Positions 29,425-39,630 are shown, numbered from the stretch's first letter. The stretch: DNA of 64,000 bases from Mixta mediterraneensis (GCF_014946725.1 NZ_JACFXY010000001.1:310001-374000), one strand, 5' to 3'. The notes: generated by a model not told the origin, from the letters alone. Made by a program: numbers and translations.

Positions 29425-29861
29425 CGTCTCAGCCTCCCGCGCATCGGAAACCGGCCACCCACGCTACGAAAGGCCGCACGTTCTCCCATGCCACCGATAT
29501 AGCGCGGTACACTACAGCGTTTAATCAACGCCAGATATTGCTGGCCGAATGGCGTCAGGTTGTACCAGTGTGACCAGTTTGAACTCGTCGGCGGGGCAGC
29601 AAATGATACGCTCACTTTATCGATCGTGGCGCTGGTCACCGCCCCTGAAGGGGATTCTCCTTTAGCCGCCATCTGGCGCAGCGTCAACATATGCGCAACC
29701 ACCAGCATCCACAGTTCACTGGTGCAGATCCCGTGACATTCCGAGAAATAACAGGTTGCTGATTTGGCGATAATAAAAATATCATCAGCAGGCACATCGT
29801 TAAACTGTGGGTAAAGCACACGAAATGCTTCGAGGGGAAAGGTGCCAGCATCCATAATCAT
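29421..29861 (-). CDS. DUF4054-family head-tail adaptor protein
   Basis: The 146-residue protein (FRVLYPQFNDVPADDIFIIAKS, ELWMLVVAHMLTLRQMAAKGES, FGQQYLALIKRCSVPRYIGG) is typical of DUF4054, helical adaptor proteins that bind the portal. The C-terminus is very basic. Start overlaps the upstream gene by 4 bases. Confidence 0.72.
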   Translation of the reverse strand: MIMDAGTFPLEAFRVLYPQFNDVPADDIFIIAKSATCYFSECHGICTSELWMLVVAHMLTLRQMAAKGESPSGAVTSATIDKVSVSFAAPPTSSNWSHWYNLTPFGQQYLALIKRCSVPRYIGGMGERAAFRSVGGRFPMRGRLRR

Positions 29862-30202
29862 TTACCTTTTTTGTTGTTTTTCGGAACCTCTTTATTTTCT
29901 GCTTCAAGAGATTCAGGCGTATCTGGCGCTGACAGATCGCTGGCTTCCATATTGGTCGCCACTTTTTCGGGATCGGCTTTTATTTCTTCAACCGCGATAA
30001 AACCATTTTTTTCATGTAGCTGAAAAACATGATTCTTTCTAAGTAGGGCGTACTGCTCATCGGTAATTTCAGTAACACGACCACGTGGGGTGTACATTTG
30101 TCTGGTCATGATATTGGCTTTTCCAGCAATAAATAACGCTCCACCCGCTTCCAGTGAGTAATTCTGGTCACTGGAAAGCGTGGAATAAACGTAGATAGGC
30201 AT
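29858..30202 (-). CDS. Small phage head-region protein, unknown role
   Basis: The 114 residues start MPIYVYSTLSSDQNYSLE, contain a beta-rich first half and end in a charged, lysine- and glutamate-rich tail (KEVPKNNKKGK). It is in the head operon directly after the major capsid gene. I recognise no specific domain. Confidence 0.6.
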   Translation of the reverse strand: MPIYVYSTLSSDQNYSLEAGGALFIAGKANIMTRQMYTPRGRVTEITDEQYALLRKNHVFQLHEKNGFIAVEEIKADPEKVATNMEASDLSAPDTPESLEAENKEVPKNNKKGK

Positions 30203-30246
30203 GGGTAATCCTTAAAGATTAAGCCCTCAAAAATTGAGGGCTGTTA

Positions 30247-31314
30247 TCAAAGACCGGTCAGACGGGTGATCGCCCAGGGACGGGTGACAATGACACCAGC
30301 AGTGGCATTAGTGGCATCTTCCAGATAGCCCTTGATCTGATTCTCAGACCCCAGCAACTGGTATTTCACCGGCACAACCTGCAAAATTGTTGCACTGGTT
30401 GCGGTAGAACCATCATCCACGCTATCGGCAAACATATAGGCAATATTTGCCCCGCCATTCGCACCTTTGAATTCAGGTGAAAAGACCTGGCGCATATTGG
30501 AATAGTTGTTGTTGATCCACTCTTTGACGGTTTCACCTTTAGCGACCGGATTAGAGATGTTCAGCGCAGAACGGAAACCCAGCGGCAACGTCAACGTGAT
30601 CGGCGTATCATCGCGAATAATTCCGCCTGAATTTGCTTCCAGACGTGAAAACATCGCGGTGATGTCACCAGTGATTTGCGCAAATGTTGCGCCCTGCCAC
30701 GGTGCTGTCGCAGTTTCATAGGATGGCAGGTTTGGGTCATTTAACAGACCAAAAACACGGGTAGTCGGGCTGTTAAAACCCTGATAGCCGACTCGCTCAC
30801 GCCCCTGCTCCAGTGACTCAGTAGCAGCAACGCGTTTTTCTGCTGCCGCCTCAAAACCCGCCGCCGACTGGCGAGCCTCCTCCAGCTTACCTACCTGAAA
30901 ACCTTGCTCAAAACGTACAATACCGCGACGTTCCTGATCCTGCGCATAGGAAGCCAGCGGGATATTAGTGTGGTCACCGTACAGTTCTGGTTTGCCTACC
31001 GGCGTTGCCACGTTCAGGATGATCTCTTCATCGTGCCACTCACCCGCGTTCATTACTCCGGTAATTTCATCAAGAACACGAACACGGGTCGCCGTGCGGA
31101 TAAGACCCGGTAAAACATGTTGCAGCATTTCACGATGAATAAGACCACCGCTTACCGCAGGGCCGGTTAACGCGGAGTCCATCGCCGCAAGGCCACCGAA
31201 GCCAAGTTGCCCCAGCTCGTTGTACGTCCACTTTTGATCGGGCTTAATATTCAGCGGCCCACGTCTGCGGATCTCGCGGCCAGACATATAAAATTTTTCT
31301 TTGCTTAACGCCAT
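30247..31314 (-). CDS. Major capsid protein (DUF2184 family)
   Basis: The 355-residue protein carries the DUF2184 pattern (GGLIHREMLQHVLPGLIRTA, WHDEEIILNVATPVGKPELY, AYMFADSVDDG, VTRPWAITRLTGL). Position after the decoration protein and DUF2213 gene fits the HK97-type shell protein. It should be the most abundant virion protein. Confidence 0.85.
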   Translation of the reverse strand: MALSKEKFYMSGREIRRRGPLNIKPDQKWTYNELGQLGFGGLAAMDSALTGPAVSGGLIHREMLQHVLPGLIRTATRVRVLDEITGVMNAGEWHDEEIILNVATPVGKPELYGDHTNIPLASYAQDQERRGIVRFEQGFQVGKLEEARQSAAGFEAAAEKRVAATESLEQGRERVGYQGFNSPTTRVFGLLNDPNLPSYETATAPWQGATFAQITGDITAMFSRLEANSGGIIRDDTPITLTLPLGFRSALNISNPVAKGETVKEWINNNYSNMRQVFSPEFKGANGGANIAYMFADSVDDGSTATSATILQVVPVKYQLLGSENQIKGYLEDATNATAGVIVTRPWAITRLTGL

Positions 31315-31329
31315 TTTATTACTCTCCGA

Positions 31330-31827
31330 TTACGGTTCAGGGGTTATGGCTCGATCTGGATATGGGATCTCGGTCAGGCGAACAAGACAGAGATGGGGTG
31401 TTTCAGCAGAACCAACGTGACGTGATACAAAGCCAATCGCTTTGTCTCCGGCGACCAGTGTGGCTTTAGCGGTCAGTTCGCCGTCAGCGTTAAACACCAC
31501 TGGCATGTTAATTGCGTTAGCCGATTCGCTAACTTCGACGTATACCTCTCCCATAGTGAGAAACTCCCCCTGAGTCCCGTTGCGGGCATATTCGGTCTCG
31601 ATACGATACGCTTTCGGGTTAATCATGATCCCCGCAAACGCCCCATTACCGCCCGGCTGCACAGATTCAACACTGGCGTCTTTGTAGGTATAGGCCAGAC
31701 CAAACAGATTCTTTTTTTCGTCGGCTGAGTCCAGAACGGCACTGGTGGCGCGAAGTGGGCCAAAGTGGCTGACTTCACCGACTACGCCGGAGATCATGCC
31801 GTTTGCTACAGATTTAGGGATTGCCAT
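31330..31827 (-). CDS. Structural cement / head decoration protein (Gp24-like)
   Basis: The 165-residue beta-rich protein (GVVGEVSHFGPLRATSAVLD, TMGEVYVEVSESANAINMPV) precedes the major capsid gene and resembles capsid-stabilising cement proteins encoded in this position. It shares one base with the DUF2213 gene. Confidence 0.68.
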   Translation of the reverse strand: MAIPKSVANGMISGVVGEVSHFGPLRATSAVLDSADEKKNLFGLAYTYKDASVESVQPGGNGAFAGIMINPKAYRIETEYARNGTQGEFLTMGEVYVEVSESANAINMPVVFNADGELTAKATLVAGDKAIGFVSRHVGSAETPHLCLVRLTEIPYPDRAITPEP

Positions 31828-33116
31828 TATTTATCGCCCCATTTATCTAAAATTGACTGGTTGCTGACGGCCTTATCCATCGCAACAGACGGCTTTTGGG
31901 AATCCGGTACTCGTCCCTGCATCCACGCATCAAGCGCGATAGCCTCAGTGCCTTTACCACACTGGATACCCAGCTTTTCAACGCCATATTCTGCGACCTG
32001 TTGCGCAGTCATGGGCGCATGATCGAACACACCAACGAATGGCGTTAACTTACGCGCCAGTTCATCGCGGGCACCGATTTGTTTCAGCAACGCACCGGTA
32101 TCCATTGTCGGTTTGCTTTTCTCCAGTTTTGCCACCTTGCGTTTCAGCGCGGCGATGGTATCAACCGTGCCAATACTTCTGCGCAGGCGTTTAAGCCGAC
32201 GACTGAGACTGTCAGTGGTAGCCTGGTCGAGCTGCTCTTTCGCCTCCTCGATAGCCGATTCTGCCGACTCGATAGCCGTTTCAGCATTTTCGATAGCGCC
32301 AGGCTCCCCGGTTTCTGCTGCCTCCGCTGCTGCCTCAGCCGCTTCTACCGCCGCCTCCGCGCCTTCTTCTGCCGCTGCTGCCCCTTCGGTTGCTGCTGCC
32401 GGATCAACGGGGTCAGCAGGGTCTGCGGGTGCAGTCGGATCGGGATCGTCCGTAGTTGGCTTACCCGCCGCCAGCGCTGCCACAACAATCTGTTTGATTT
32501 GCTCAACCTGTTCGGGGGTAAAACCACCGTCATCAGTTGTGGGCTTGTTTTTGTCATCATCTGGATTCATGCGAATGAGTTCCTTGGTATCTATGGTTAT
32601 AACGTGATCCTGCACGGAGACATCGGGGCCAGTTCGCCCCTCGTCCACCAGCGCAAGGTGGTTTGCTCTGATATGCCGCTGAACAGCGTCATAGGGCTGG
32701 CCGTTGAAATTGCCAGGGGTGAAGTCATAGCGGCATCGATAGCCGGGAGATAAATCTATTTTTCCGCTGCTGATATTGCTCAGGGCGGAGTTAGATAGAA
32801 TTTTGATGTTTCCCCGTAAGTAGGGGTAATCGAACCAGATATTTTCACCAATGACGCCCTGTATCCCTTTTTTCTCAGCAGGGGTGGCGTCTTTACCCAG
32901 CATTTCGTGCTCATCAATGAAGGGCATCAGCCGGAAAGAGTTAATCGTATCGATGCTACGTAGCTCCTCCTCCGGTCGATAGACACGATAGATACGGCTG
33001 GGGTCAGGAGCATTAATTTCAGCCCCCAGATAATCAAAAACCCCAACTTTTGAGATGGGGTTGTCTTTTACTTCCAGCCAGCCATTGAGGTCATACGTTC
33101 GTTTAGTTTCGTTCAT
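31827..33116 (-). CDS. DUF2213 prohead protease-like / scaffold protein
   Basis: The 429-residue protein has an N-terminal DUF2213 domain ([39 protein letters not shown], the histidine region seen in prohead maturation proteases) and a C-terminal Glu/Ala-rich coiled coil (residues about 230-320) typical of internal scaffolds. The combination suggests a fused protease and scaffold used in capsid assembly. The Ala/Glu-rich coding stretch is strongly repetitive in DNA. Confidence 0.75.
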   Translation of the reverse strand: MNETKRTYDLNGWLEVKDNPISKVGVFDYLGAEINAPDPSRIYRVYRPEEELRSIDTINSFRLMPFIDEHEMLGKDATPAEKKGIQGVIGENIWFDYPYLRGNIKILSNSALSNISSGKIDLSPGYRCRYDFTPGNFNGQPYDAVQRHIRANHLALVDEGRTGPDVSVQDHVITIDTKELIRMNPDDDKNKPTTDDGGFTPEQVEQIKQIVVAALAAGKPTTDDPDPTAPADPADPVDPAAATEGAAAAEEGAEAAVEAAEAAAEAAETGEPGAIENAETAIESAESAIEEAKEQLDQATTDSLSRRLKRLRRSIGTVDTIAALKRKVAKLEKSKPTMDTGALLKQIGARDELARKLTPFVGVFDHAPMTAQQVAEYGVEKLGIQCGKGTEAIALDAWMQGRVPDSQKPSVAMDKAVSNQSILDKWGDK

Positions 33117-33967
33117 GAGGTGTCACCAAAATCCACAACCGGCGTCCAGAAGCATTTGCAATTAGGCAACGTACCGGGTAGGCCACGCTGACCGGTTTTT
33201 TCATCAATAACAGGAGGGTTATCCAGATCGAACGTCTGGCCGTCTAACCTGAGATGCAGTTCTCTGGGTTCAGCGCTACCGGCTGAGTGATGCCAGACTG
33301 CTTTACGGATACCGGCTGATTTCATCCGCTCATAGTTAGATACCGTGGTGATTTTCCGGCTCTGATCCACAGCGATAAACTGCGCCCGTTTTTCTGTCAC
33401 CGTGCCGGTTTGCCTGATTTCGTCGAGAAGGGTTTTGGCTCCCTCGCCTGGGTGGCTGACGGATCGCAGCGCAGCGCCTTCAATCCTGCGATGAATCTGT
33501 TCAGGAATGGTTTTAATCAGCGCGACGTTCTCTGCGGTGGCAGCGGTTAAACGCTCTTTCATCTCACCCGGCATATCTGGCGTCTTTATTGTCAGCCCCC
33601 CGGATAGCGTTTTTAGTGAATCGTCCAGGTTGCGTTGCGCGGCCAGATCGGTCTGGGAAACAAACTTATCCGCTATTTCTGCCGCTTTTTTGTTGAAAAT
33701 ACCGTCCCATTTACGTTTCAGGCGGTTCAGCCAGATACGGGTCTGGCTGGCAACGCTGGCATCCATACCAACCGGCGCAAAGTCGTCATTCAGTTGGGTA
33801 AAGGTTGCCTGATAGTCAGCTATCATCTGGCGCACCAGTTGCGACATAGCCTGGCTGTAGCGTGTTGCCGGGGCGGCTGGATAGGCCAGCGGTTTCCCCT
33901 TCATTACCGCCTGACGGGATGCCGCCCATCGCGCCCGATTCTCCCGGAATCTGATTTTCTTCTTCAT
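33113..33967 (-). CDS. Phage head morphogenesis protein (MuF/SPP1 gp7 type)
   Basis: The 284-residue frame holds a helical N-terminal part and the MuF C-terminal domain ([46 protein letters not shown]). MuF proteins act in capsid assembly. The frame from ATG 33967 overlaps the portal gene by 152 bases; internal ATGs at 33904 and 33847 would reduce this to 89 or 32 bases. The start is therefore uncertain. Confidence 0.78.
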   Translation of the reverse strand: MKKKIRFRENRARWAASRQAVMKGKPLAYPAAPATRYSQAMSQLVRQMIADYQATFTQLNDDFAPVGMDASVASQTRIWLNRLKRKWDGIFNKKAAEIADKFVSQTDLAAQRNLDDSLKTLSGGLTIKTPDMPGEMKERLTAATAENVALIKTIPEQIHRRIEGAALRSVSHPGEGAKTLLDEIRQTGTVTEKRAQFIAVDQSRKITTVSNYERMKSAGIRKAVWHHSAGSAEPRELHLRLDGQTFDLDNPPVIDEKTGQRGLPGTLPNCKCFWTPVVDFGDTS

Positions 33968-35342
33968 CGGTCATGTCCAGCCCGTAGTAACTCGACTCTT
34001 TATCCGCCGCCAGCTTTTTACGAATGTCGTAGCCGTCAATGGCTCCGGCTGTAGCATATGCAGAGGCTGTTTGTGCCTGTTTCAGTTCAATATCGGCATA
34101 TTCTGCTGCGGTCGGGCTATCCAGCGGTTTCCAGTTGATACTGACCTCAACAACGGGCAGGCCCGCGCTACGCAACAACATATCGAAATGGCGCTGTAAC
34201 AGTTCTTCAAGGTCGTTCGACTGAATACTCTCCAGTTCCTCGCGATAGCTGGCTTCCTCGTACTCCCCCGTGGCGTTAAAGCCTTTCGGTGTAGTGCCAA
34301 GAAGTTTTGTGGCCGGAACATTCGCACCCGCCGCGACCAGTTGATATTGCGTCATAATGGTGGCATCGAGATCGGCCAGTGAGGTATCAAACTGCTGCAC
34401 GGTATCCTGACTTCCGGTAACGTGAACGCCGTAGTTGTCACGCATTTCAATGAAATAGGACATATTCTCGCTGACGGTCGCTTTATCTGCGCTTTCCAGA
34501 TCGCTGATACCCATCGTCAACAGACGCTTGGTCATCGCCAGTTCAGGGGCTTCGTTAGCTGTACGTTCTGAGGCATAAACGCGCTCGTAGATGCGCTCAG
34601 GCACGGATACGCCAAAATAGTTGTAGGTCGGCTTGAGAACATTCGGTACCGGGAAGGGCACGAATTTAACAAAATGCGATTTATGGTACCGGCGACCGGC
34701 GATCACGTAATACGTGGGTTCGTAAAAATCCAGCCCTGCCGGATCTTGCAGATTGGCCTCCGTCAGTTCAGGCGTCACCCACTGCGGGTCGATCTGCTTG
34801 ATACCCTTGTAACTTCCTCTGACCACACCATCGATGTTAAAGGGGTTTTCATACCACTCTTTGGGGTTTGAAGTCTCAACGACAAACAGCGCCAGACGAC
34901 CACCATATACGCGACCAAAATGGATCAACTCTTTCATCGCCTGATTGATGCGGTATTTTTTGCTGCGTTTTATGAGCAATTTAGCGACATCTTTATCGTC
35001 GCAGTCCAGGTCATAGCCCTGCCGGATAGCATCACGCGCGGGCATATTACACGCCTTATCCACCAGCCAGTGTTTGGCTATCACCGCGCACATATTGTTG
35101 CCGATAAAGCCCTGGCTGGCGTACCACATAGCCTGTGCTTCGGGAACACCGTAAACATTCCCACCTTTAAATGCAGGCACGGAACCATCGATGGAGTCCA
35201 TCGCCACACCGCTAATAACAGGTTGCGGTAAGTCCAGACCGTTAAATCCCTCCGAACGCGCCAGTGCGGGGTAAAGCTGAGTGGTGAACGCCGACCGTTT
35301 AACCGGCGCGACCTGATTTTTACGCCTCTTAAACGGCCACAT
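33816..35342 (-). CDS. Portal protein (DUF1073 family)
   Basis: The 508-residue protein has the DUF1073 portal pattern (AMWYASQGFIGNNMCAVIAKH, MKELIHFGRVYGGRLALF, PATKLLGTTPKGFNATGEYE). It forms the ring at one capsid vertex through which DNA is packaged. Databases sometimes label DUF1073 proteins as Acb1 anti-CBASS because some members carry that domain; the paired HxT motifs of Acb1 are not visible here. The C-terminal 45 residues are Gly/Ser-rich and overlap the MuF frame. Confidence 0.83.
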   Translation of the reverse strand: MWPFKRRKNQVAPVKRSAFTTQLYPALARSEGFNGLDLPQPVISGVAMDSIDGSVPAFKGGNVYGVPEAQAMWYASQGFIGNNMCAVIAKHWLVDKACNMPARDAIRQGYDLDCDDKDVAKLLIKRSKKYRINQAMKELIHFGRVYGGRLALFVVETSNPKEWYENPFNIDGVVRGSYKGIKQIDPQWVTPELTEANLQDPAGLDFYEPTYYVIAGRRYHKSHFVKFVPFPVPNVLKPTYNYFGVSVPERIYERVYASERTANEAPELAMTKRLLTMGISDLESADKATVSENMSYFIEMRDNYGVHVTGSQDTVQQFDTSLADLDATIMTQYQLVAAGANVPATKLLGTTPKGFNATGEYEEASYREELESIQSNDLEELLQRHFDMLLRSAGLPVVEVSINWKPLDSPTAAEYADIELKQAQTASAYATAGAIDGYDIRKKLAADKESSYYGLDMTDEEENQIPGESGAMGGIPSGGNEGETAGLSSRPGNTLQPGYVATGAPDDS

Positions 35343-35344
35343 AG

Positions 35345-36763
35345 TTACCTCTTCGTTGTAAAGAAACTGCCTTTTTTGGTGTATAGCTTGCGTAGCGCCT
35401 GGGTCATGGCATCAACCGTATCGTCGTGAGCACCAAACGGGAATGTGGTAATTTCCTCGACGGTTTCAGTTATCCAGGGGGCCGTACTCGGGTGTGGCAG
35501 GAGTACGTTGCCTGATTCCCACTCAGCCGTTACCGCATGAGCACGGGCGACTTTGCTACCATCCGGCTCGACAGGGATCAGGCCGGATACCGTGGACTTC
35601 AACGAATCGATAACAGCAGGCCCGTTAGCTTTGTCCTCAACGTATTTTCGACGACCTTCCGGGAACATATCAGACTGACGTTTAACCGCTTTTAACGTCT
35701 GTGTGAAGCTCATGCGGGCGCGTGTCTGATACAACAGGTAGGCGTTGGCGTCTTTTTTGCCCCATACCTGGCCGACAACATAGTCCGTTCCTTCGCTGTC
35801 TTTAAAGGTCATATCCCAACTGTGGATAACGGTATCGAATTTGGCTGGCAGATCTTTAGGTAAGTAATATCTGACCCAACCTTCCTGGAATATCTGTCCG
35901 TCACCCGGTTTGGGCGATTGCTGGTACATTGCCGACCAGAAATAGTCGCCCAAAATAGCTTTCGTCTCTAACAGCTTATCGAGCGGGTGTAATTCAGGAA
36001 CCAGCGCTTCGCCCTGCGCATTAATAGCGGGAAAGGCTAACACCTTAGCTTTCTGCGTTTTCTCTATTACCTGGCCGGATAAATCATCGGTAGCCCAGCG
36101 GGTTGCCATAATGATTTCACCGCTATTTTTCGACAAACGGGTTTTAAAAGTCGAAACATACCAGTTCCAGATAGATTTTTTAGTGGTAGGGCTAAGTGCT
36201 TCCTTAGAGTTCTTTATTGGATCATCAATAATACCAAGGTCGACTTTTTTACCCGTTAAAGGCCCACCGACACCCGCACAAACATAGCTACCCTTGTAGT
36301 TAGCTATCCCAAATCCATCAGAATTACGTTTAACTGCTACACCGTCTTTGGCTTTATTACCAGACCAGCTTTCAGGAAATAATAACCGATATTCATCTGA
36401 TGCCATGATACGTTGCACATCGGCATTCATATCCCCGGCTAAATCCGATGAATATGATAAAGCACCGATACGCTTATCAGGATATTTACCAAAGAAGTAC
36501 GCCGGAAGATAGCGAGAAACAATATCAGACTTTCCATGTTGCGGCGGCGCACCCAGTATCAAAACGGGACGCTTACCTTCCATCATCTCCAGCAGAAATT
36601 GATCCACTGCTTCACAAACTGTTTTAGAAAACGGGCTGGTAATATATTCTGGGTTAATGTACTGAATAAATTCATGCAGACCTCTGCGAGCATGACGGCG
36701 CTTTAACAGTTCTTTGGCAGCATCTTCTTTACTGATTACCGATGATTGCTGCAAGTTGTTCAT
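35345..36763 (-). CDS. Terminase large subunit
   Basis: The 472-residue DNA-packaging motor has an N-terminal ATPase with Walker A-like [10 protein letters not shown] and Walker [10 protein letters not shown], coupling motif MATRW, and a C-terminal RNase H-like nuclease with acidic residues in HSWDMTF, VEDKANG and HDDTVDAM. All key motifs are intact. It overlaps the small-subunit gene by 35 bases and ends 3 bp before the portal gene. Confidence 0.93.
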   Translation of the reverse strand: MNNLQQSSVISKEDAAKELLKRRHARRGLHEFIQYINPEYITSPFSKTVCEAVDQFLLEMMEGKRPVLILGAPPQHGKSDIVSRYLPAYFFGKYPDKRIGALSYSSDLAGDMNADVQRIMASDEYRLLFPESWSGNKAKDGVAVKRNSDGFGIANYKGSYVCAGVGGPLTGKKVDLGIIDDPIKNSKEALSPTTKKSIWNWYVSTFKTRLSKNSGEIIMATRWATDDLSGQVIEKTQKAKVLAFPAINAQGEALVPELHPLDKLLETKAILGDYFWSAMYQQSPKPGDGQIFQEGWVRYYLPKDLPAKFDTVIHSWDMTFKDSEGTDYVVGQVWGKKDANAYLLYQTRARMSFTQTLKAVKRQSDMFPEGRRKYVEDKANGPAVIDSLKSTVSGLIPVEPDGSKVARAHAVTAEWESGNVLLPHPSTAPWITETVEEITTFPFGAHDDTVDAMTQALRKLYTKKGSFFTTKR

Positions 36764-37301
36764 CTGTTAACTCCGATGCGGTATGGGTATGCTGAATAGG
36801 CCCACCGTTTGCACCTGTCAGTTCGTTGCTAATCTGATCACGAAATGCCTGCACACTCACATGCTTACCAAGCAACTCAAGGTTTTTCACCTTATCAGGC
36901 CACTTTATTTTTTTGAGGATACCAACCATTTCACGCTCATCCCCCCTGCCCTCAAACATTTCAGCCAGGTCGAAACCGCTTAAATATCGACGCCAGACCA
37001 AAGGCCAGTCACTTACCGGCTTAATGGTCATATCTTCATTGAGAATATCCAGTGTATCCATCTGATCAATTTCAACCAGACGTAGCAAAACGTAGTTGGC
37101 ATCAACGCCTAATTGCTCTATACGTTCCTGTTTCAGTTGGTTGATACGCTGAACAACTTCAGGTTCAAGTAACAGGCGAGGCCCCGCGCTATAGGCTGTT
37201 TTTTTGCTATATCCCGCCCGGATCGCTGCCGGGCCAGCTTTTAGGTCAACAATAAATTCCCGGCAAAAAAGCTCTTTCTTAGCGTTGAGTCTTTTTGCCA
37301 T
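36729..37301 (-). CDS. Terminase small subunit
   Basis: About 190 residues from the ATG at 37301 ([19 protein letters not shown]), preceded by an AGGAA site; an upstream start at 37337 is less likely. The N-terminal HTH with [20 protein letters not shown] is typical of terminase_2-type small subunits, which recognise phage DNA and recruit the large subunit. A His-containing C-terminus ([18 protein letters not shown]) is common in this family. Confidence 0.87.
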   Translation of the reverse strand: MAKRLNAKKELFCREFIVDLKAGPAAIRAGYSKKTAYSAGPRLLLEPEVVQRINQLKQERIEQLGVDANYVLLRLVEIDQMDTLDILNEDMTIKPVSDWPLVWRRYLSGFDLAEMFEGRGDEREMVGILKKIKWPDKVKNLELLGKHVSVQAFRDQISNELTGANGGPIQHTHTASELTDEQLAAIIGNQ

Positions 37302-37315
37302 AAAATAAATTTCCT

Positions 37316-37798
37316 CTACTCTTTCGGTGCAAGACATACATTACGAATATAATCCTGCAACCCTGCTATTTGACTTCGTGCTGTTTCGATTCGCTTTCTG
37401 AGGGTGAAATAATCCCGTTGAGCGGTGTCTGTAAGTCCGGCGCGGGTTCCATCATCCAGGCCGCTGGTGGTGGTGTGACTGGACACGGATTTGCAACTGG
37501 CGTTGACACGCAGCCGCTGAGTACCAGCGTTAACGCTACGCTCAAGCTGATTGATAGTAGCCTTAGCATCTGTTAGCTCTCTTGTGTATTTAGCATCAAT
37601 ATCCGCCACAACGCGCTGTCTGGCCTGCATATCAATGATGGCTTTTTGTCTGGTTTCAGCCAGTTGAGCAAACTCGCGCTGCTTGTCGAGGGCGTGGTGG
37701 TAGTTTTCGCGGTAGTGGAACGCTAACCGGCCCGCAACGACGATCCCAACGACCAGTATTCCGACAGCCATCGTTCGCCAACTGAATGAAATATTCAT
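37316..37798 (-). CDS. Rz: Rz, inner-membrane spanin
   Basis: The 160-residue protein has an N-terminal transmembrane anchor ([16 protein letters not shown]) and a long helical periplasmic domain ([20 protein letters not shown]). It forms the spanin pair with Rz1, whose gene is embedded entirely inside it, and fuses inner and outer membranes in the last step of lysis. Confidence 0.85.
   Translation of the reverse strand: MNISFSWRTMAVGILVVGIVVAGRLAFHYRENYHHALDKQREFAQLAETRQKAIIDMQARQRVVADIDAKYTRELTDAKATINQLERSVNAGTQRLRVNASCKSVSSHTTTSGLDDGTRAGLTDTAQRDYFTLRKRIETARSQIAGLQDYIRNVCLAPKE
37366..37569 (-). CDS. Rz1: Rz1, outer-membrane spanin lipoprotein, nested in Rz
   Basis: A 67-residue lipoprotein lies out of frame inside Rz. 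Its signal sequence ends in the lipobox LSGC with C20 as the lipidation site, followed by a proline-rich linker ([11 protein letters not shown]). Nested Rz/Rz1 organisation is classic for lambdoid lysis cassettes. Confidence 0.82.
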   Translation of the reverse strand: MLRLLSISLSVALTLVLSGCVSTPVANPCPVTPPPAAWMMEPAPDLQTPLNGIISPSESESKQHEVK

Positions 37799-38184
37799 GC
37801 GGGATAATCCCGGTGTGGTAATTGGAAATGGGGGCCGTCTTTAAGCGTTTTCCAGTCTCCGCCCCACTCAACAGGAATATTAAGTTCCGCTGCTGCTGCT
37901 TTAAATGCGGAAGCGATCTGTTCGTAGTATTTCCACTCCCAACTAACCTGACTACCGAGATATGCCACTACGTCAACCGCATGGCCCGTAATATGACGGC
38001 TATTCATAGTCTGGCTTTTCCCTTGCGCTAATAATTGTTTCTGACGCTCTCGGCTGCGCAAGCCCTCCGTAATACCAAAATCAACAGTGGTTAATGTCAG
38101 CGCAAGCCGTACTATTTTCACCAGATCGGCGTTTACTCCCACCAGATTATTTTCACTACGTTTACTAAATTTATAATCAGGCAT
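37795..38184 (-). CDS. Endolysin, M15-family peptidase
   Basis: The 129-residue protein carries the VanY/M15 zinc site: SRHITGHAVDVVAY and the downstream GPHFQLPH. Such endolysins cut the peptide part of peptidoglycan. It has no signal peptide, so release depends on the adjacent holin. It overlaps Rz by 4 bases. Confidence 0.87.
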   Translation of the reverse strand: MPDYKFSKRSENNLVGVNADLVKIVRLALTLTTVDFGITEGLRSRERQKQLLAQGKSQTMNSRHITGHAVDVVAYLGSQVSWEWKYYEQIASAFKAAAAELNIPVEWGGDWKTLKDGPHFQLPHRDYPA

Positions 38185-38188
38185 GGGA

Positions 38189-38464
38189 TCACCTTAATGG
38201 TTTAGCAAAACGCATAACGTTTCCGCGAGCAGCAAGAACAGCGGCACAAAATGCCAGATTGATAAAAGTCTCTGACCAGTCCGCACAACCGTACTCACCT
38301 GTCAAAATACGGACAGGTACCGATGCGGAGGCAATAATAAGGAAATAGGCACACCAGGCAGCAAGGGGACGGTGTGTCCCCCCAGCCCTGCGAAAGGTCA
38401 TCAACCTCAACGCAATCACAGCGCAAGCCAGTGCATTAACAATGAGGAAAATTTCATTGACCAT
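38189..38464 (-). CDS. Holin-like membrane protein
   Basis: About 91 residues from the ATG at 38464 (MVNEIFLIVNALACAVIALR), mostly hydrophobic with three predicted membrane segments. It overlaps the preceding membrane protein gene by 11 bases and sits 4 bp before the endolysin. One of this pair should be the holin and the other a second holin or antiholin. Confidence 0.68.
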   Translation of the reverse strand: MVNEIFLIVNALACAVIALRLMTFRRAGGTHRPLAAWCAYFLIIASASVPVRILTGEYGCADWSETFINLAFCAAVLAARGNVMRFAKPLR

Positions 38465-38843
38465 CACCGCCACCCCCTCGCAGTTTTTTAAACCACTGCC
38501 CCGGATTCTCTGACTGCTTGCTGATATACATGAACACGCGTACAGCAATAGCCGAAGCAACTACAGCCCCCAGAGGGCGCTCCGCATGAATAACTTCTGG
38601 TGTCACATAGTTGATAACATCTGTCACAAACCCCGCCGTCTGCCCCCCGATAAGGAACGAGGCAAGAAACGACAGCAGGCGTTGCCAGATAGACAAATCA
38701 GACGCCGACAAGACATAAATGACTGCACCAGAAAAGGCTCCGATGATCACCCCCGTATCTCCACCAGCGAATAAACTTGCGATAGTGATACCGCCGATCA
38801 TATAGGTTGCCGCACTGGTACCTGTGGTTAGCGGTTCCGGCAT
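38454..38843 (-). CDS. Putative holin / lysis membrane protein
   Basis: The 129-residue protein has several hydrophobic segments (IGGITIASLFAGGDTGVIIGAF, LLSFLASFLIGGQTAGFV, LGAVVASAIAVRVFMYI) and a basic Gly-rich tail (FKKLRGGGGD). First gene of the lysis cassette, with a strong AGGAG ribosome site. Confidence 0.68.
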   Translation of the reverse strand: MPEPLTTGTSAATYMIGGITIASLFAGGDTGVIIGAFSGAVIYVLSASDLSIWQRLLSFLASFLIGGQTAGFVTDVINYVTPEVIHAERPLGAVVASAIAVRVFMYISKQSENPGQWFKKLRGGGGDGQ

Positions 38844-38940
38844 TGTTCTTTCTCCTTTGTTCGCCGCAGGGCAGAACGCCGGGCGCTAGACATGAAAAAG
38901 GCCACGCTTCAGCGCAGCCCTGAAATAATTGCGGGAAACA

Positions 38941-39219
38941 CTACCCCCGCTTTAAACATTGTTCCGGCATTAGCTCCTGAAACAGCACTTCGATCCCCAG
39001 CTTTTCAGCCAGAGCGTATTCAGCGCGTGCGCCAGCACTAGAACGCCAGCCATCAAGCAGATAAATCGCATCTGCGCGTTGCAGCATCGCGAGGGAAATC
39101 GCCATGTAATCAGCCTCACTAAGCCCATCGGGTAATACAGCAGGATTCAGTGGGGTATCGCCAGATGCGGCAATTTCCGCTGCCGCTGCGAAGAAAGCTG
39201 GCCGGTTAAACTCAGGCAA
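38941..39219 (-). pseudogene. DUF4406-type protein lacking its N-terminus
   Basis: The frame gives LPEFNRPAFFAAAAEIA, AVLPDGLSEADYM and LQRADAIYLLDGWRSSAGA, the nucleoside-deoxyribosyltransferase-like DUF4406 fold. Complete members start with a beta strand KIYIAGPMTG before LPEFN; that piece is absent, and the only available start is a TTG at 39219. Upstream sequence in this frame is unrelated (LPSALWWV). It looks like the product of a small deletion. Confidence 0.65.
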
Positions 39220-39313
39220 TACCCACCATAGCGCGGACGGTAACCCATTTATCAGATGGCAGAAAGTGATACACGGCGGCGGCGGTTTCTGTCATATCCT
39301 GCTGATTTAACAT
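39212..39313 (-). CDS. Small 33-residue phage protein, probably truncated
   Basis: ATG at 39313 behind AGGAA encodes MLNQQDMTETAAAVYHFLPS-DKWVTVRAMVGIA and then stops. The sequence looks like the beginning of a small winged-helix phage regulator (tryptophan-containing turn before TVRAM). It ends inside the DUF4406 remnant, in another frame, consistent with a deletion joining two genes. Confidence 0.4.
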   Translation of the reverse strand: MLNQQDMTETAAAVYHFLPSDKWVTVRAMVGIA

Positions 39314-39422
39314 GTCTTATTCCTGAATTAATTGCGTTGGCACACAAATAACTCTGACCAGAGAGCACAGCAAGCGGTAAGTCGCATTCAGGCGGAAAAA
39401 ATCAGCAAAACGGGGGCTATTT

Positions 39423-39451
39423 AACATAATGGTTCTTAACCGCACCGGCAA
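39423..39451 (-). promoter_or_regulatory. Candidate late promoter
   Basis: On the minus strand TTGCCG, a 17-base spacer and TATGTT are correctly spaced for sigma70 and point into the lysis and structural genes. It lies downstream of the Q-like gene, as for lambda pR'. Support is sequence resemblance only. Confidence 0.35.
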
Positions 39452-39630
39452 AAATGCACTCGTTTAAAATGTCACCCTAACGCCGCAAAAGTACATGTTT
39501 TCCTGGCGTTATTTGACTAAAAACGGCAGCAACATTTTTATAACAAAACGCCACTATTAGCGTTCAACCAAATCAGCATGTGAACGGCTCATTTTTGACA
39601 GTTTTATGTTTTCAGTAGCCCGGAAACACG

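Noticed and set aside
33816..35342. Anti-CBASS Acb1 function for the DUF1073 protein
   Set aside because: The sequence is a full portal of the DUF1073 type and the two HxT catalytic motifs of Acb1 phosphodiesterases are not visible.
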